44,359 nt of DNA from Desulfarculus sp. Lineage in GTDB: Bacteria; Desulfobacterota; Desulfarculia; Desulfarculales; Desulfarculaceae. Below the pieces are notes generated by a model that was not told where the DNA came from, searched no databases, and saw nothing but the letters and a program-made list of their open reading frames with translations. Positions 15,261 through 25,831 of this stretch are shown piece after piece. The stretch lies in assembly GCA_016208115.1 (NCBI GenBank), contig JACQYR010000005.1:1-44359 (forward strand), read 5' to 3'. Within the stretch, counting starts at the first letter, position 1; every line of letters begins with the position of its first letter. The position numbers and the translations under genes are program-made.

Positions 15261-15834
15261 GCCAGGCCCCGGCCATAGAGGTCAGCGGGCTGGACTTCGC
15301 CTACAACGGCGCGCCGGTGCTGGAGGGCGTGGACCTGACCGTGGAGGAGCGCGACTTCGCGGCCATGGTGGGCCCCAACGGCGGGGGCAAGACCACCCTG
15401 CTCAAGCTGATCCTGGGCCTACTTACGCCCTCCGGCGGCCGGGTGCTGGTGCTGGGCCAGCCCCCGGCCCGCTCGCGCGCCCAGATCGGCTACATGCCCC
15501 AGCACACCCAGGTGGACTTCACCTTCCCGGTGACGGTGATGGAGCCGGCGAGCCCAAGCTCCTGCTATTGGACGAGCCCACGGCCAACGTGGACGTGCGC
15601 GGCGAGCGCGAGGTCTTCGAGTTGCTCAAGGAACTGAACCAGCGCATCGCCGTGGTGGTGGTCTCCCACGACCTGGGCTTTGTCTCGCCCTACGTGCGTA
15701 GCGTCATCTGCGTCAACCGCCGGGTGGTCAGCCACCCCACCAGCCAGGTCACCGGCCAGGTGATCGCCGACATCTACGGCGGCGAGATGCGCATGGTGCG
15801 CCACGACCACGCGCCAGGCTGCTTCCATGACTGA
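15257..15834 (+). pseudogene. znuC: znuC ATPase with internal deletion and frameshift
   Basis: The N-terminal ~98 residues are a normal ZnuC: Walker A GPNGGGKTT near residue 39 and the Q-loop in IGYMPQ. After FTFPVTVME the frame is wrong. A second frame resumes at once with GEPKLLLLDEPTANVD (Walker B) and continues through VVVSHDLGFVS (H-loop) to the stop. Compared with the usual ~250-residue protein, some 65-75 residues holding the LSGGQ signature and helical subdomain are missing, at about 15540. Without them the ATPase cannot work. znuA and znuB are intact, so this could be a recent deletion or an assembly error. Confidence 0.8.
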
Positions 15835-16687
15835 GTTCATCGCGGCCCTGCCCCACTACCCCTTCCTGCAATACGCCCTCTTGGCCGGGCTCCTGGCCAG
15901 CCTGGCCTGCGGGGTGGTGGGGGCCTACGTGGTCAGCCGGCGCATCAGCTACCTGGCCGGGGCCATGGCCCACAGCGTGCTGGGCGGCCTGGGCGCCGCC
16001 CGCTATTTGCAGGTCACCCAGGGCTGGGACTGGTGCCAGCCCCTGTACGGGGCCGTGGTGGCGGCGCTGATCTCGGCGGTGGTCATCGGCCTGGTCAGCC
16101 TCAAGGCCCGCCAGCGCGAGGACACCATCATCGGCGCCATCTGGGCCTTGGGCATGGCGCTGGGCGTGTTGTTCATCGCCGCCACCCCGGGCTACGGCGT
16201 GGACCTCATGGCCTACCTCTTCGGCAACATCCTCCTGGTCAGCCCCACCGACCTGTGGCTCATGGCCGGCCTGGACCTGGTGGTGGCCCTGGTGGGGCTG
16301 GGCTTCTACCGGCAACTGCTGGCCGTGTGTTTCGACGAGGAGTTCGCCCGCCTGCGCGGGCTGAACGTGGACCTGTACTACCTCCTGCTCCTGGCGCTTA
16401 CGGCCCTGACCGTGGTGCTCTTGTCCACGGTGGTGGGCATCATCATGGTCATCGCCCTCCTGACCCTGCCGGCCGCCGTGGCCGGGCACTTCGCCACGCG
16501 CCTGTGGCAGATCATGGCCGGGGCCGTGGTCCTGAGCGCGCTGTTCACCAGCCTGGGCCTGGGGCTCTCCTACGGCCCCGACCTGCCGGCCGGGGCCTTC
16601 ATCATCCTGCTCTCCGGGGCGGTGTACCTGGCGGTGACCATTGGCGTGTGGCTGTGGCGCCGCCGGCCCCGCGCCCAGGGCCTCTAG
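15827..16687 (+). CDS. znuB: ZnuB-like zinc ABC transporter permease
   Basis: A 286-residue integral membrane protein with 8-9 predicted helices, of the ABC-3 family. Typical elements are the N-terminal YALLAGLLASLACGVVGAYV helix, GAMAHSVLGGLGAA in the coupling region and LRGLNVDLYYLLLL. The start overlaps the znuC remnant by eight bases. With ZnuA it would import zinc; the damaged ATPase makes current function doubtful unless another ZnuC serves it. Confidence 0.92.
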   Translation: MTEFIAALPHYPFLQYALLAGLLASLACGVVGAYVVSRRISYLAGAMAHSVLGGLGAARYLQVTQGWDWCQPLYGAVVAALISAVVIGLVSLKARQREDTIIGAIWALGMALGVLFIAATPGYGVDLMAYLFGNILLVSPTDLWLMAGLDLVVALVGLGFYRQLLAVCFDEEFARLRGLNVDLYYLLLLALTALTVVLLSTVVGIIMVIALLTLPAAVAGHFATRLWQIMAGAVVLSALFTSLGLGLSYGPDLPAGAFIILLSGAVYLAVTIGVWLWRRRPRAQGL

Positions 16688-16738
16688 CGGCGATTCCACT
16701 TCCGGCACAACAATGTCACAACCTACCCGCCGGTAGGC

Positions 16739-16760
16739 GCCCCGGTGGCCAATCACCGGG
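16739..16760. terminator. Possible hairpin after the znu operon
   Basis: CCGGTG (about 16742-16747) pairs with CACCGG around GCCAAT, extended by a bulged outer stem. There is no T-run; weak evidence. Confidence 0.25.
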
Positions 16761-16926
16761 CGATCCTACGCCATGGTGGGAAATCCCGCCGGCTTCCAGG
16801 GGAGCAGCAGATATTTATCAATTAATTCAGCCATAGTGCCTTCTGGCACCAGCCTTGCTCAGGCAAAGGCCAGGCATCACCTTGTGAGGCTGGCCCGCCC
16901 CTGGCCGGCCATGACTGGAGGCCGCC

Positions 16927-18201
16927 ATGTTAAGCGAGTACATCAGCCCACGCCGGTTGCTTAATCCCCTGCGCGAGATGTCGCGGGGCAATTGGGACCT
17001 TTCCGCCAACCTGCCCCAGCCCAGTTGGGGACCCCACCGCATCATCGCCGGGGTGCTGAACGTCATGCTGGCCAAGCTGCAACGCACGGTGCTGGGCATC
17101 GCCGAGGCGGCGGTGGGCCTGGGACGCGTGGCCCCGGAGCTGGGCTCCATGGCCGGCAACCTGCAAGAGGGCGCCCGCCAGCAGGCCCGCCGGGCCGCCG
17201 AGATCGCCGGCGCCAGCCGCGACCTGGAGCAGAGCGTGCGCCACATCGCCCAGAGCACCGAGGAGGCCGCGGCCTTTGCCCGCCAGGTGGCGGCCACCAC
17301 CCAGGGCCTGCACCAGGGCTCCCAGAACATCGGCGAGATCATGGGCATCATCGGCCGGGTGGCCAACCAGACCAAGCTACTTAGCCTCAACGCCGCCGTG
17401 GAGGCGGCCCGGGCCGGCGAGCACGGCCTGGGCTTCGCGGTGGTGGCCAGCGAGATTCAGAGGCTGGCCGACCAGACCATGCAGGCCGCCGGCCGGGTGG
17501 GCGAGATACTGGAAGGCATCCAGGGCCAGGTGGAGGAGTTGGTGCAGGCCGTGGGCAGCCAGGAGGACGGCCTCAAGGAGGACGGCGCCGCCAGCCTCTA
17601 CGCCCTGATGAGCCGCATCTCCCAGGCCGGACGCCAGCAGGAGCAGCGGGTGAACCAGGTGAGCCAGGACATCCAGTCCGTGGCCCAGACCGCCCAGGAG
17701 CACAGCACCAGCGCCGAGTCCCTAAGCCGCCTGGGCCAGGAGGTGCGGGACCTGAGTGACCGCCTGCTCACCGGCCTGGGGAGCTTCCGCCTGCCGGCCC
17801 ACGCCAAGGCCCGCCAGGTGGTGGAGGCCATTTGCGCCCACCCGGACCTGCTTTGCCTGGAGCGCCGGCGCATGGAGGCCTTCATGCGCCAGGTGACGGG
17901 CCGCTACCCCTTCCTGGAGCTGCTCTACGTCACCAACGCCCAGGGCCGGCAGATCACCGACAACATCGCCCAGGGCGGGTTCCAGGCCGTGTACGGCGGC
18001 GGCTTCGGCCAGAACTGGGGCCAGCGGCCCTGGTTCCTGGGGGCCAAGCAGAGCGGCGGCACCTACATCTCCGACCTGTACCGCTCGGTGGCCTCCGACA
18101 ACTTCTGCTTCACCATCTCGGCGCCCCTCAAGGACCGCGAGGGACGGCTGTTGGGGGTGCTGGGCGCGGACGTGCATTTCGGCGATTTGCTGCGGATATA
18201 A
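16927..18201 (+). CDS. Soluble chemoreceptor with C-terminal Cache-like sensor
   Basis: A 424-residue methyl-accepting chemotaxis protein without membrane helices. Residues ~60-280 are the coiled-coil signalling hairpin; its tip is the conserved QTKLLSLNAAVEAARAGEHG followed by FAVVASEIQRLA. Residues ~300-424 resemble the membrane-distal part of a Cache/PDC sensor (RPWFLGAKQSGGTYISDLYR, then FTISAPLKD and GVLGADVHF). Cache domains normally lie outside the cell at the N-terminus, so this inverted, cytosolic order is unusual. The protein presumably signals an internal metabolite to CheA. A non-chemotactic output is possible, as no che gene is near. Confidence 0.85.
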   Translation: MLSEYISPRRLLNPLREMSRGNWDLSANLPQPSWGPHRIIAGVLNVMLAKLQRTVLGIAEAAVGLGRVAPELGSMAGNLQEGARQQARRAAEIAGASRDLEQSVRHIAQSTEEAAAFARQVAATTQGLHQGSQNIGEIMGIIGRVANQTKLLSLNAAVEAARAGEHGLGFAVVASEIQRLADQTMQAAGRVGEILEGIQGQVEELVQAVGSQEDGLKEDGAASLYALMSRISQAGRQQEQRVNQVSQDIQSVAQTAQEHSTSAESLSRLGQEVRDLSDRLLTGLGSFRLPAHAKARQVVEAICAHPDLLCLERRRMEAFMRQVTGRYPFLELLYVTNAQGRQITDNIAQGGFQAVYGGGFGQNWGQRPWFLGAKQSGGTYISDLYRSVASDNFCFTISAPLKDREGRLLGVLGADVHFGDLLRI

Positions 18202-18233
18202 GGTGGCGCGAGGTTAGCCTTATTGAGTCGAGG

Positions 18234-18332
18234 GAAAATACACGGGCGGGGATAAACCCCCGCCCCTACATTAATAACGCGTTACAATTGTCTTTTTTGA
18301 TATACGGGCGGGGTTTACCTCCGCCCGTATTG
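18234..18332. repeat. Inverted pair of palindromic repeat B
   Basis: Left GGGCGGGGATAAACCCC (from about 18243) and right GGGCGGGGTTTACC in a TATAC-flanked copy (from about 18305) are separated by an AT-rich spacer with a T6 run. The leading AAAATACACGGGCGGGG is identical to the string encoding the cyclase-family C-terminus at 11330-11352. Confidence 0.7.
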
Positions 18333-18349
18333 TTACCGGGTCACCCTCC

Positions 18350-18401
18350 CGGCGGGAGCCGCCGGCCTTGGTCAAAGCGACGGCACCAACCGACTCGTCA
18401 T
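18350..18401 (-). repeat. Dispersed repeat A, copy 5 (reverse)
   Basis: On the minus strand it reads ACGAGTCGGTTGG, then GTCGCTTTGACC, and ends CGGCTCCCGCCGG. It is closest to copy 1 and lies 18 bases after the B pair, in the reverse orientation expected for the right end of a composite element. Confidence 0.55.
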
Positions 18402-18421
18402 CGCCAGCGGCGGCTCGCCGC

Positions 18422-18919
18422 CTAGGGGGCCAGGATGGCCCGGCTGACCCGGTGGAAGACGTCCTCCAGGCGCAGTATGCCCTTGAGCTGGCCGTTGTCG
18501 TACACCGGCAGGATGTCCACCCCGGCCTGGATCATCAGTTGGCTAGCCCGCAGGAGGTCCTCCTCCAGGCCGATCTCCGGGCCAGCCACGGACATGAAGG
18601 CGCTGACCGGCTGGTCCATCTGCCGGCGGGCCTCCGGGGTCTTAAGGTCCGGCCAGGAGGGTGACTCCTGCCAGGGGGTGGCGCTGAGCTTGGGGTCCAG
18701 GGCGCGCAGGATATTACTCATGGTCAGCATCCCGGCCAGGTGGTAGTCCTGGCCAAAGATGAGCACCCGGCGCCGGCGCTCATGGTGGGAGAGCGACTCC
18801 TGCTCCAGGGTGAGCTGCACCAGGGCCTCGCGCAGGGTGGCCCAGGTGGGCAGTTGAGGATAGGCGCTGGCCGGCAGCAGCAGGTCGCCGGCCTTGATTT
18901 CGCTCGACAACTTGGTCAT
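18422..18919 (-). CDS. CBS-domain protein
   Basis: A 165-residue protein made of a tandem pair of CBS motifs. The first is divergent and carries an inserted loop rich in Trp and Pro (PWQESPSWPDL). The second is canonical: VSAFMS, then LLRASQLMIQAGVDILPVYD and GILRLEDVF. CBS pairs bind adenine nucleotides or other ligands and usually regulate a partner. The ATG at 18919 is preceded by AAGGA at 6 bases; longer frames upstream have no family sequence. It lies downstream of another CBS protein on the same strand, 285 bases away, so co-transcription is possible but unproved. Confidence 0.85.
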   Translation of the reverse strand: MTKLSSEIKAGDLLLPASAYPQLPTWATLREALVQLTLEQESLSHHERRRRVLIFGQDYHLAGMLTMSNILRALDPKLSATPWQESPSWPDLKTPEARRQMDQPVSAFMSVAGPEIGLEEDLLRASQLMIQAGVDILPVYDNGQLKGILRLEDVFHRVSRAILAP

Positions 18920-19204
18920 GTTTATGTCCTTGGCTGCGGTGGTGTTCTGGGGTACCCCGGACACGCCGTCCGAGCAGGGGTGAAGGCCCAGGAGAGCCGC
19001 GCCCCGCGTCGGCCAGCCGCCATGCATCCAGGATAACACGAGCCAGATGGGCGGAGGCCAGATTGGGCTTGCCACCCTCGCCCGTCCCAAGAGGGCCGGG
19101 CTGGGTTACCTCCCGGCCGGCCCTGGCCCGCGGCGGGCCGGTCTCCCCCCGCAAGGAGGCCGGACCTTGACGGCCCAGGGCCGGGCCGGGAGGCAAGAAC
19201 GTGC

Positions 19205-19921
19205 TTAAGCCTTGGGCTCCTGGCCGGTCAGCCTGCCCAGGGCCAATAGCTCCTTGGTGTGCTCGCGGGCGTCAATGATGTAGAGCAGCACCCCGACCCG
19301 CGACAATTCTTCCTTGATTTGCAAGAGCTTGCTGCGGTCAATGTTCTTCATGCGGATGTAGACCCGCCGCCGGCCCTCGGCCACCCGGTCGTAGGAACTG
19401 AGGATGCTGACCATGCGGCCGCCGTACTTGCGCACCACGTCGCCGGCCGTCTTGATGGAGCCGGCCTCGTCGGGCAGGTCAATGGCGAACTGCACGCCCC
19501 CGCGGGTGACACCGGTCAGCGAGATCAAGGCCCGGAAGATGTCGCTCTGGGTGAGCATGGCCTGCACCGCGCCCTGGTCGTCCACCACCGGCACGCCGGA
19601 GATCTTGTTCTCCAGCATCACCAGGGCCGCCTCCTCGATGGTGTCGTACATGTGCACGGTCTTGGGCCTGGGGGTCATGATGTCCTTGACCTTGACCCGG
19701 GAGAGCAGGTAGGCCAGCTCGTGTACCTCCAGGGCGGTGGCGTCGGAGGCGCCGGCCCGCTTGAGGTCCTTGTCGCTAACGATACCCACCAGCTTGCCGG
19801 TCTTGTCTATCACCGGCAGGCGGCCGATGTGGTTCTCCTTGATAAACCTGATGGCGTGCGACATGGAATCCTCGGGGTCCACGCTCACCAGACGGGTGCT
19901 CATCCAATTGATTACCAGCAT
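19205..19921 (-). CDS. CBS-pair protein with C-terminal ACT-like domain (AcuB-like)
   Basis: A 238-residue protein. Two CBS motifs (MSTRLVSVDPEDSMSHAIRF, then VKDIMTPRPKTVHMYDTIEE) occupy about residues 1-140. Residues 145-225 look like an ACT fold (VQFAIDLPDEAGSIKTAGDV, then VYIRMKNID). This matches the AcuB family described in acetoin utilisation, but such proteins are widespread in anaerobes and no acetoin genes are present, so a general nucleotide or amino-acid sensing role is safer. The ATG follows GGGAGGGCAAGG. Confidence 0.87.
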   Translation of the reverse strand: MLVINWMSTRLVSVDPEDSMSHAIRFIKENHIGRLPVIDKTGKLVGIVSDKDLKRAGASDATALEVHELAYLLSRVKVKDIMTPRPKTVHMYDTIEEAALVMLENKISGVPVVDDQGAVQAMLTQSDIFRALISLTGVTRGGVQFAIDLPDEAGSIKTAGDVVRKYGGRMVSILSSYDRVAEGRRRVYIRMKNIDRSKLLQIKEELSRVGVLLYIIDAREHTKELLALGRLTGQEPKA

Positions 19922-20294
19922 CCTTGCCCTCCCTTGGCAGCCTGTTTTGGCGCGCCCGGAACACAGCCCGGAGCGTTAAAGCGATCATCGGTCCTTGCGT
20001 CAGACTCCCATAAAATACCCTTGGTTGTCCAGGGACGGGCCCAGAGCCTTCGGCCTCGATCCCTGGCTTTTAGGCTACGATAATCAGGGCAAGGTTGGAA
20101 TAGAAGCCAGACCTCATAACGCACGGGCGAAGGCCCCAAAAGGGGCGGGGAAGATCATCCCAAGGACCTGGGGGCTGCACCCCAGAAAGGGATGGCTGAG
20201 GGATTTGGCTGGGATTGGCGGGAGGCGGCCAGGGCGGCGCCGGTCAGGGCAACAGCATCACCCGACCCGTATATGCCCGCCCGGGCACCGGGCC
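19922..20294. other. Intergenic region with repeat A
   Basis: No gene is supported in these ~370 bases. The region should hold the promoter of the leftward AcuB-like gene. It contains a reverse copy of repeat A at 20228-20276 and then leads into the tandem duplications. Confidence 0.5.
20228..20276 (-). repeat. Dispersed repeat A, copy 6 (reverse)
   Basis: On the minus strand: ATATACGGGTCGGGTG, then CTGTTGCCCTGACCGGCG. The outer end matches copy 1 (ATATACGGGTCGG); the inner end lacks GGCTCCCG. Confidence 0.55.
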
Positions 20295-20655
20295 TAGCGG
20301 CTCCAGGAGTCCGGGTCCACCAGCCCCGTGGCGATGGCGTACTTGGCTATCCCTCCTAGTCCGGGGGCTCCTGGCTCGGCGGGCCGGGCTCCTGCCCGGC
20401 TGGCGTTGGCGTTGCTCCCTTAGCGGCTCCAGGAGTCCGGGTCCACCAGCCCCGTGGCGATGGCGTACTTGGCTATCCCTCCTAGTCCGGGGGCTCCTGC
20501 CCCCGGACACCAAGCGGCCAGCCGGAGTGAATCCGGCTGGCCTTACGCCTCGCTAACGCTCGGCGGGCCGGGCTCCTGCCCGGCTGGCGTTGGCGTTGCT
20601 CCCTTAGCGGCTCCAGGAGTCCGGGTCCACCAGCCCCGTGGCGATGGCGTACTTG
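20295..20655. repeat. Tandem duplications of the 3' end of the LuxR-type regulator gene
   Basis: The 51 bases ending the regulator gene (20605-20655) recur at 20421-20471 and 20295-20345, with identical following sequence (TCCCTCCTAGTCCGGGGG, then GGCGGGCCGGGCTCCTGCCC). The period is 126 bases. The unit between copies 2 and 3 carries 58 extra bases containing the hairpin GGCCAGCCGGA-GTGAA-TCCGGCTGGCC. Smaller hairpins (CCGGGGGC-TCCT-GCCCCCGG and GCCGGGC-TCCT-GCCCGGC) lie within. Confidence 0.85.
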
Positions 20656-21287
20656 ACCAGGCCGATGACGTCGTGACGGCCCAGCTTGGCCATGATGCGC
20701 GCGCGGTGGTTGTCCACGGTCTTGGGGCTTAAGAACAGGCGGGTGGCGATCTCCTTGTTGGGCAGGCCCTCCACGATCAGGCGCAAAATCTGGCGCTCGC
20801 GGTCGGTGAGCCGCTCCTGGCTCTGGGGCTCCTCCTCGGCGGTGTCTTTCTCCGGCAGCTTGACGAACTCGTCCACAATGTGCCCGGCCACTGGCGAATC
20901 CAGGTAGCACTCCCCCCTGAGCACCGCGTTGACCGCGTCCAGGAGTTTGTCGCCGGCCGAGTCCTTGAGCACATAGCCCCGGGCCCCGGCCTTCAAGGCC
21001 TCCATGATGAAGGTCTTGCGCGAGTGCACGCTCAAGATGATGACCCGTATCTCGGGCAGCACCTGGGTGATCTCCCGGGTGGCCTCGATGCCGCTCTGGC
21101 CGGGCATGGCGATGTCCATCACCACCAGATCGGGCTTGAGCTTTTTGACCGTCTCCACGGCGGCCAGGCCGTCGGCGGCCTCGCCGATGACCTGCAAGGC
21201 CGGGTTGCGGGTCAACACGTTCTTGATGCCCTCGCGGAAGATGGAGTGGTCGTCGCAGATCACCACCCGGTGCCCGGGGTTGGTCAT
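20604..21287 (-). CDS. NarL/FixJ-family response regulator
   Basis: A 227-residue regulator. Receiver at residues 6-125 with ICDDHS, phosphoacceptor Asp58 (VVMDIAMP), Ser in ILSVHS and the Lys of VLKDSA. A linker rich in Glu follows, then a LuxR-type helix-turn-helix (LTDRERQILRLIVEGLPNKE, then SPKTVDNHRARIMAKL). Its start overlaps the stop of the upstream kinase by four bases (ATGA), so it is the cognate regulator. The last 17 codons and the sequence after the stop are duplicated twice downstream. Targets are unknown. Confidence 0.93.
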   Translation of the reverse strand: MTNPGHRVVICDDHSIFREGIKNVLTRNPALQVIGEAADGLAAVETVKKLKPDLVVMDIAMPGQSGIEATREITQVLPEIRVIILSVHSRKTFIMEALKAGARGYVLKDSAGDKLLDAVNAVLRGECYLDSPVAGHIVDEFVKLPEKDTAEEEPQSQERLTDRERQILRLIVEGLPNKEIATRLFLSPKTVDNHRARIMAKLGRHDVIGLVKYAIATGLVDPDSWSR

Positions 21288-23398
21288 GGCTTTTCTCCCA
21301 GGGGCACCACCGCCGTCAGAGTGGTGCCCTCGCTGGATGATTGGATGCTCAGTTGCCCGCCGGTGAGCCGGATGCGCTCCTCCATGCCCAACAGGCCCAG
21401 GTGCTTGTCCTCCAGGCCGCTGCCCAGGGCCTGCTCCACGTTGAAGCCCCGCCCGAAGTCGCGCACCATGACCCGCAAGAAGCCTTCGCCGCCCTCCAGC
21501 CTGACCTCGGCCCGGGGGCTGTGGGCGTGCTTGACCACGTTGGTCAGCGACTCCTGCACGAAGCGGAACAGGGCCAGCTTACTCTCGGAGTTGAAGGCGT
21601 TCTCATCGAACTCCTGCACGTGGCGCTCCACCTCCACCAGCCCCGACTCGGCCAAGGAGTCGCACAGGTCCTCCAGGGCCGCCACCAGGCCGAAGCTGTC
21701 CAGGATGGCCGGCCGCAGATGATAGGCCAGGGCGCGGATGCGGTCCATGATCTTCTGCGACAGGCGGATGAGCCGCTCGAACTCGCCGCTCTCCTCGCCG
21801 CCATGCTGGCTGGCCAGGGATTGCAGACCGATCTTGAGCGCCGACAGCAGTTGCCCCAGCTCGTCGTGCAGGTCCAGGGCCACCCGCTTGCGCTCCTCCT
21901 CCTGGGCCTTGATGAGCAGGTGGCTTAGCTCGCGCACCCGGCGCTCGGCCAGCACCTGCTGGGACATGTCCCGGGCCACGCCCCGGCGGCCCACCACATT
22001 GCCCTGGCCATCGAAGATGCCCCGGGAGTGTATGGCCAACCAGCGCACCCCACCGTCCTTGGCCAGGTGGCGGATCACCAGGTTGGAGAGCTGCTCGCCC
22101 TGCTCGGCCCGGGTGCGCTCGTCATCGAACTTGTGCCGGTCCTCGGGCAGCACGTACTCGCGCCGGGGGTGCCCCACCATCTCCTCGGGGCGGTAGCCCA
22201 ATACGGTCTGGGAGGCGTTGCTGACAAAGGTCAGCTTGCCCAGCGCGTCCATCTCATAGACCATGTCGGGCAAATCCTGCACCAGGCTGCGGTAGCGCTC
22301 GGTGGAGGAGCGCAGGTCGGCGGTGCGCTGCTGCACCACCGCCTCCAGGCGGCGGGCCTCCTCGTCCATGCGCCCCAGCATGAGCTGCTGCATGCGGTAG
22401 CGCGACAGCATCAAGAAACCCATGACGATAAGGGCGCCGAACAACAACAGGAGGAAGAAGACGATGTTCTTGAACATGGCCCGGGTGGGGGACATGGCCG
22501 CCTGGTAGTCGTAGACCACCACCAGCACCCAGCCCAGGTCTGGTACCGGGGCCGCCGAGGCGAAGGCGTAGTGGCGGCTTTCGGGATCACCGGCCAGGGC
22601 CGAGACGGCCCGGCCCCGGCGTTGCAGATCCTCGCGCACCTCCCGGGTCAGGCTGCCCAGGCTGGCCAGGTCCTCGGCGGCGTGCTGGACGCCCTGGGCC
22701 ACCAGGCGCCCCCGCTGATCGAAGAGATGGAAGGTGCGTCCGGGGCGCGAGGACAGGCGCTGGAAGAACTGCTCCCAGTACTCCACCCGCTGGCAGACCC
22801 CCAAAAAGCCGCGCAGGCTGCCGTCATTGTCCAGGATGGGCACGCTCAAGGTGACCACCGGCTGGTGGGGAGGCTTGAGACCCGGGTGCACCGGCGAGAC
22901 CCAGGGCCGGGCCGGGGTGCCGGAGGGGCGCTCCAGGGGCAGGCCGGGATGGGGCGTCTCCTGCTCGGGCAGGGGCGGCAGGCTTAAGAGCAGCCGGCCC
23001 TGGGCATCGGTCAGAAAAACTGACTCCACCTCCTGGCTGGCGGTGCCCAGGGGGCGCAGCAGGGCTTGCAGGTCTTGGAGGTCGGGTTGCCGCACCGCCT
23101 GCCGAAAGACATTGCGGGCGGTGACCCCCAACAACCGGTCCAAGAGCGACTCCTGGTGGTCGGAGATGAACTGGGTGCCAATCTCGGCCAGGGCCAGGTC
23201 GGCGGCCAGGTTCTCCTTCTCGCCCTGGTCGCGCAGGGCGCGGAAGACCATCAGGCTGTAGGCGGCCGCCAGGATCATCAAAAACACCAGGGCCGCGAAG
23301 CCCATGTAGGCCACCCGTCGCCAGGACAGGCTCTGTTCCAATTTGTGGCGGTCCAAAAACGCCTCACCGGGGCGGTCACACCCGCCCCACCGGATCAT
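21284..23398 (-). CDS. NarX/DegS-type sensor histidine kinase with Cache and PAS domains
   Basis: About 704 residues. One membrane helix near the N-terminus (VAYMGFAALVFLMILAAAYS), an extracytoplasmic dCache-like sensor of ~270 residues, a second helix (IVFFLLLLFGALIVMGFLML), a PAS/PAC pair (TERYRSLVQDLPDMVYEMDA) and a HisKA_3 dimerisation domain with EEERKRVALDLHDELGQLLS, its His being the phosphoacceptor. The ATPase domain ends GLLGMEERIRLTGG. It phosphorylates the overlapping NarL-like regulator. The start is uncertain: an ATG at 23398 was taken, but a TTG at 23356 has a better GGTGAGG site and would lose 14 residues. Confidence 0.88.
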   Translation of the reverse strand: MIRWGGCDRPGEAFLDRHKLEQSLSWRRVAYMGFAALVFLMILAAAYSLMVFRALRDQGEKENLAADLALAEIGTQFISDHQESLLDRLLGVTARNVFRQAVRQPDLQDLQALLRPLGTASQEVESVFLTDAQGRLLLSLPPLPEQETPHPGLPLERPSGTPARPWVSPVHPGLKPPHQPVVTLSVPILDNDGSLRGFLGVCQRVEYWEQFFQRLSSRPGRTFHLFDQRGRLVAQGVQHAAEDLASLGSLTREVREDLQRRGRAVSALAGDPESRHYAFASAAPVPDLGWVLVVVYDYQAAMSPTRAMFKNIVFFLLLLFGALIVMGFLMLSRYRMQQLMLGRMDEEARRLEAVVQQRTADLRSSTERYRSLVQDLPDMVYEMDALGKLTFVSNASQTVLGYRPEEMVGHPRREYVLPEDRHKFDDERTRAEQGEQLSNLVIRHLAKDGGVRWLAIHSRGIFDGQGNVVGRRGVARDMSQQVLAERRVRELSHLLIKAQEEERKRVALDLHDELGQLLSALKIGLQSLASQHGGEESGEFERLIRLSQKIMDRIRALAYHLRPAILDSFGLVAALEDLCDSLAESGLVEVERHVQEFDENAFNSESKLALFRFVQESLTNVVKHAHSPRAEVRLEGGEGFLRVMVRDFGRGFNVEQALGSGLEDKHLGLLGMEERIRLTGGQLSIQSSSEGTTLTAVVPLGEKP

Positions 23399-23652
23399 GC
23401 CACTAATTGGCCGGCAGGACAACCTCCAGCGCCGGCCCTGGCCGGACCGGGATGGCTTGTGAACAACAACCGAATGACTTTTTTATGGAAATATGCTACG
23501 GCCCCAAAGGGAAACTGCTGTCAGGGAGTTGGGGGCCAGGGGCATATTGAGGCGATTTTCCCGGCCAAATGAGGGATGTATCCTATTTTTCGCGCGGCCC
23601 ATCTGGGCTAGACTGGCACCGAAACAATGGGTTACCAGCTTCAGGGGGTTTT

Positions 23653-24057
23653 ATGCAGGCCGGGGTGTCCAGGGTGCGGGTGCTGGTCATGGACCAGGAC
23701 GAAGACCTGCGCCATTGGCTGGGCCGCCTGCTGGACCGCACCGAGGGCTTCGAAAACGTTGGCTATTGCGCCGACAGCTCCGAGTTGGCCGCCATGAGCC
23801 AGCGCCTGGAGCCACACTTGATATTGCTGGACACCCACAGCGCCGCCCAGTTGGCCCCCGGCACCCTGGGGCGCCTGCGCAAGTCCCTGCCCGGCCTCTA
23901 CGTGGTGCTCATGGACCTGGAGGAAGGCCCGGCCTACGACCGCCTGGCCAAGCGGGCGGGGGCCGACGGCTTCTTGTGCAAGGCCAGGGTGCCCGAGGCC
24001 CTGGAGAGGCTGCGCAGTCTGTTGCAAGATCGGCTGAAGCACAGCGAGGTGGCCTGA
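23653..24057 (+). CDS. Stand-alone receiver-domain protein
   Basis: A 134-residue single receiver. The acidic pocket is MDQDED (residues 13-18) rather than the usual DDE, with phosphoacceptor Asp60 in LILLDTHS and the conserved Lys in FLCKARVPEAL. Without an output domain it must act by protein contact, like CheY or Spo0F-type proteins. The ATG at 23653 with CAGGGGG eight bases upstream is preferred over an upstream start that lacks one. It lies 40 bases before the next kinase gene on the same strand and may be part of its phosphorelay. Confidence 0.82.
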   Translation: MQAGVSRVRVLVMDQDEDLRHWLGRLLDRTEGFENVGYCADSSELAAMSQRLEPHLILLDTHSAAQLAPGTLGRLRKSLPGLYVVLMDLEEGPAYDRLAKRAGADGFLCKARVPEALERLRSLLQDRLKHSEVA

Positions 24058-24097
24058 CCCTCAGGCCCGTGGGCTTTTTTGTGAGAGAAATCACGAC

Positions 24098-25813
<1,716 letters not shown>

Positions 25814-25831
25814 GGGCGGGGGAGACAAGCC

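Noticed and set aside
24063-24082. GCCCGTGGGC followed by TTTTTT as a terminator between the lone receiver and the dCache kinase
   Set aside because: The stem has only four to five pairs with a very short loop, and the next gene starts within 20 bases; insufficient.
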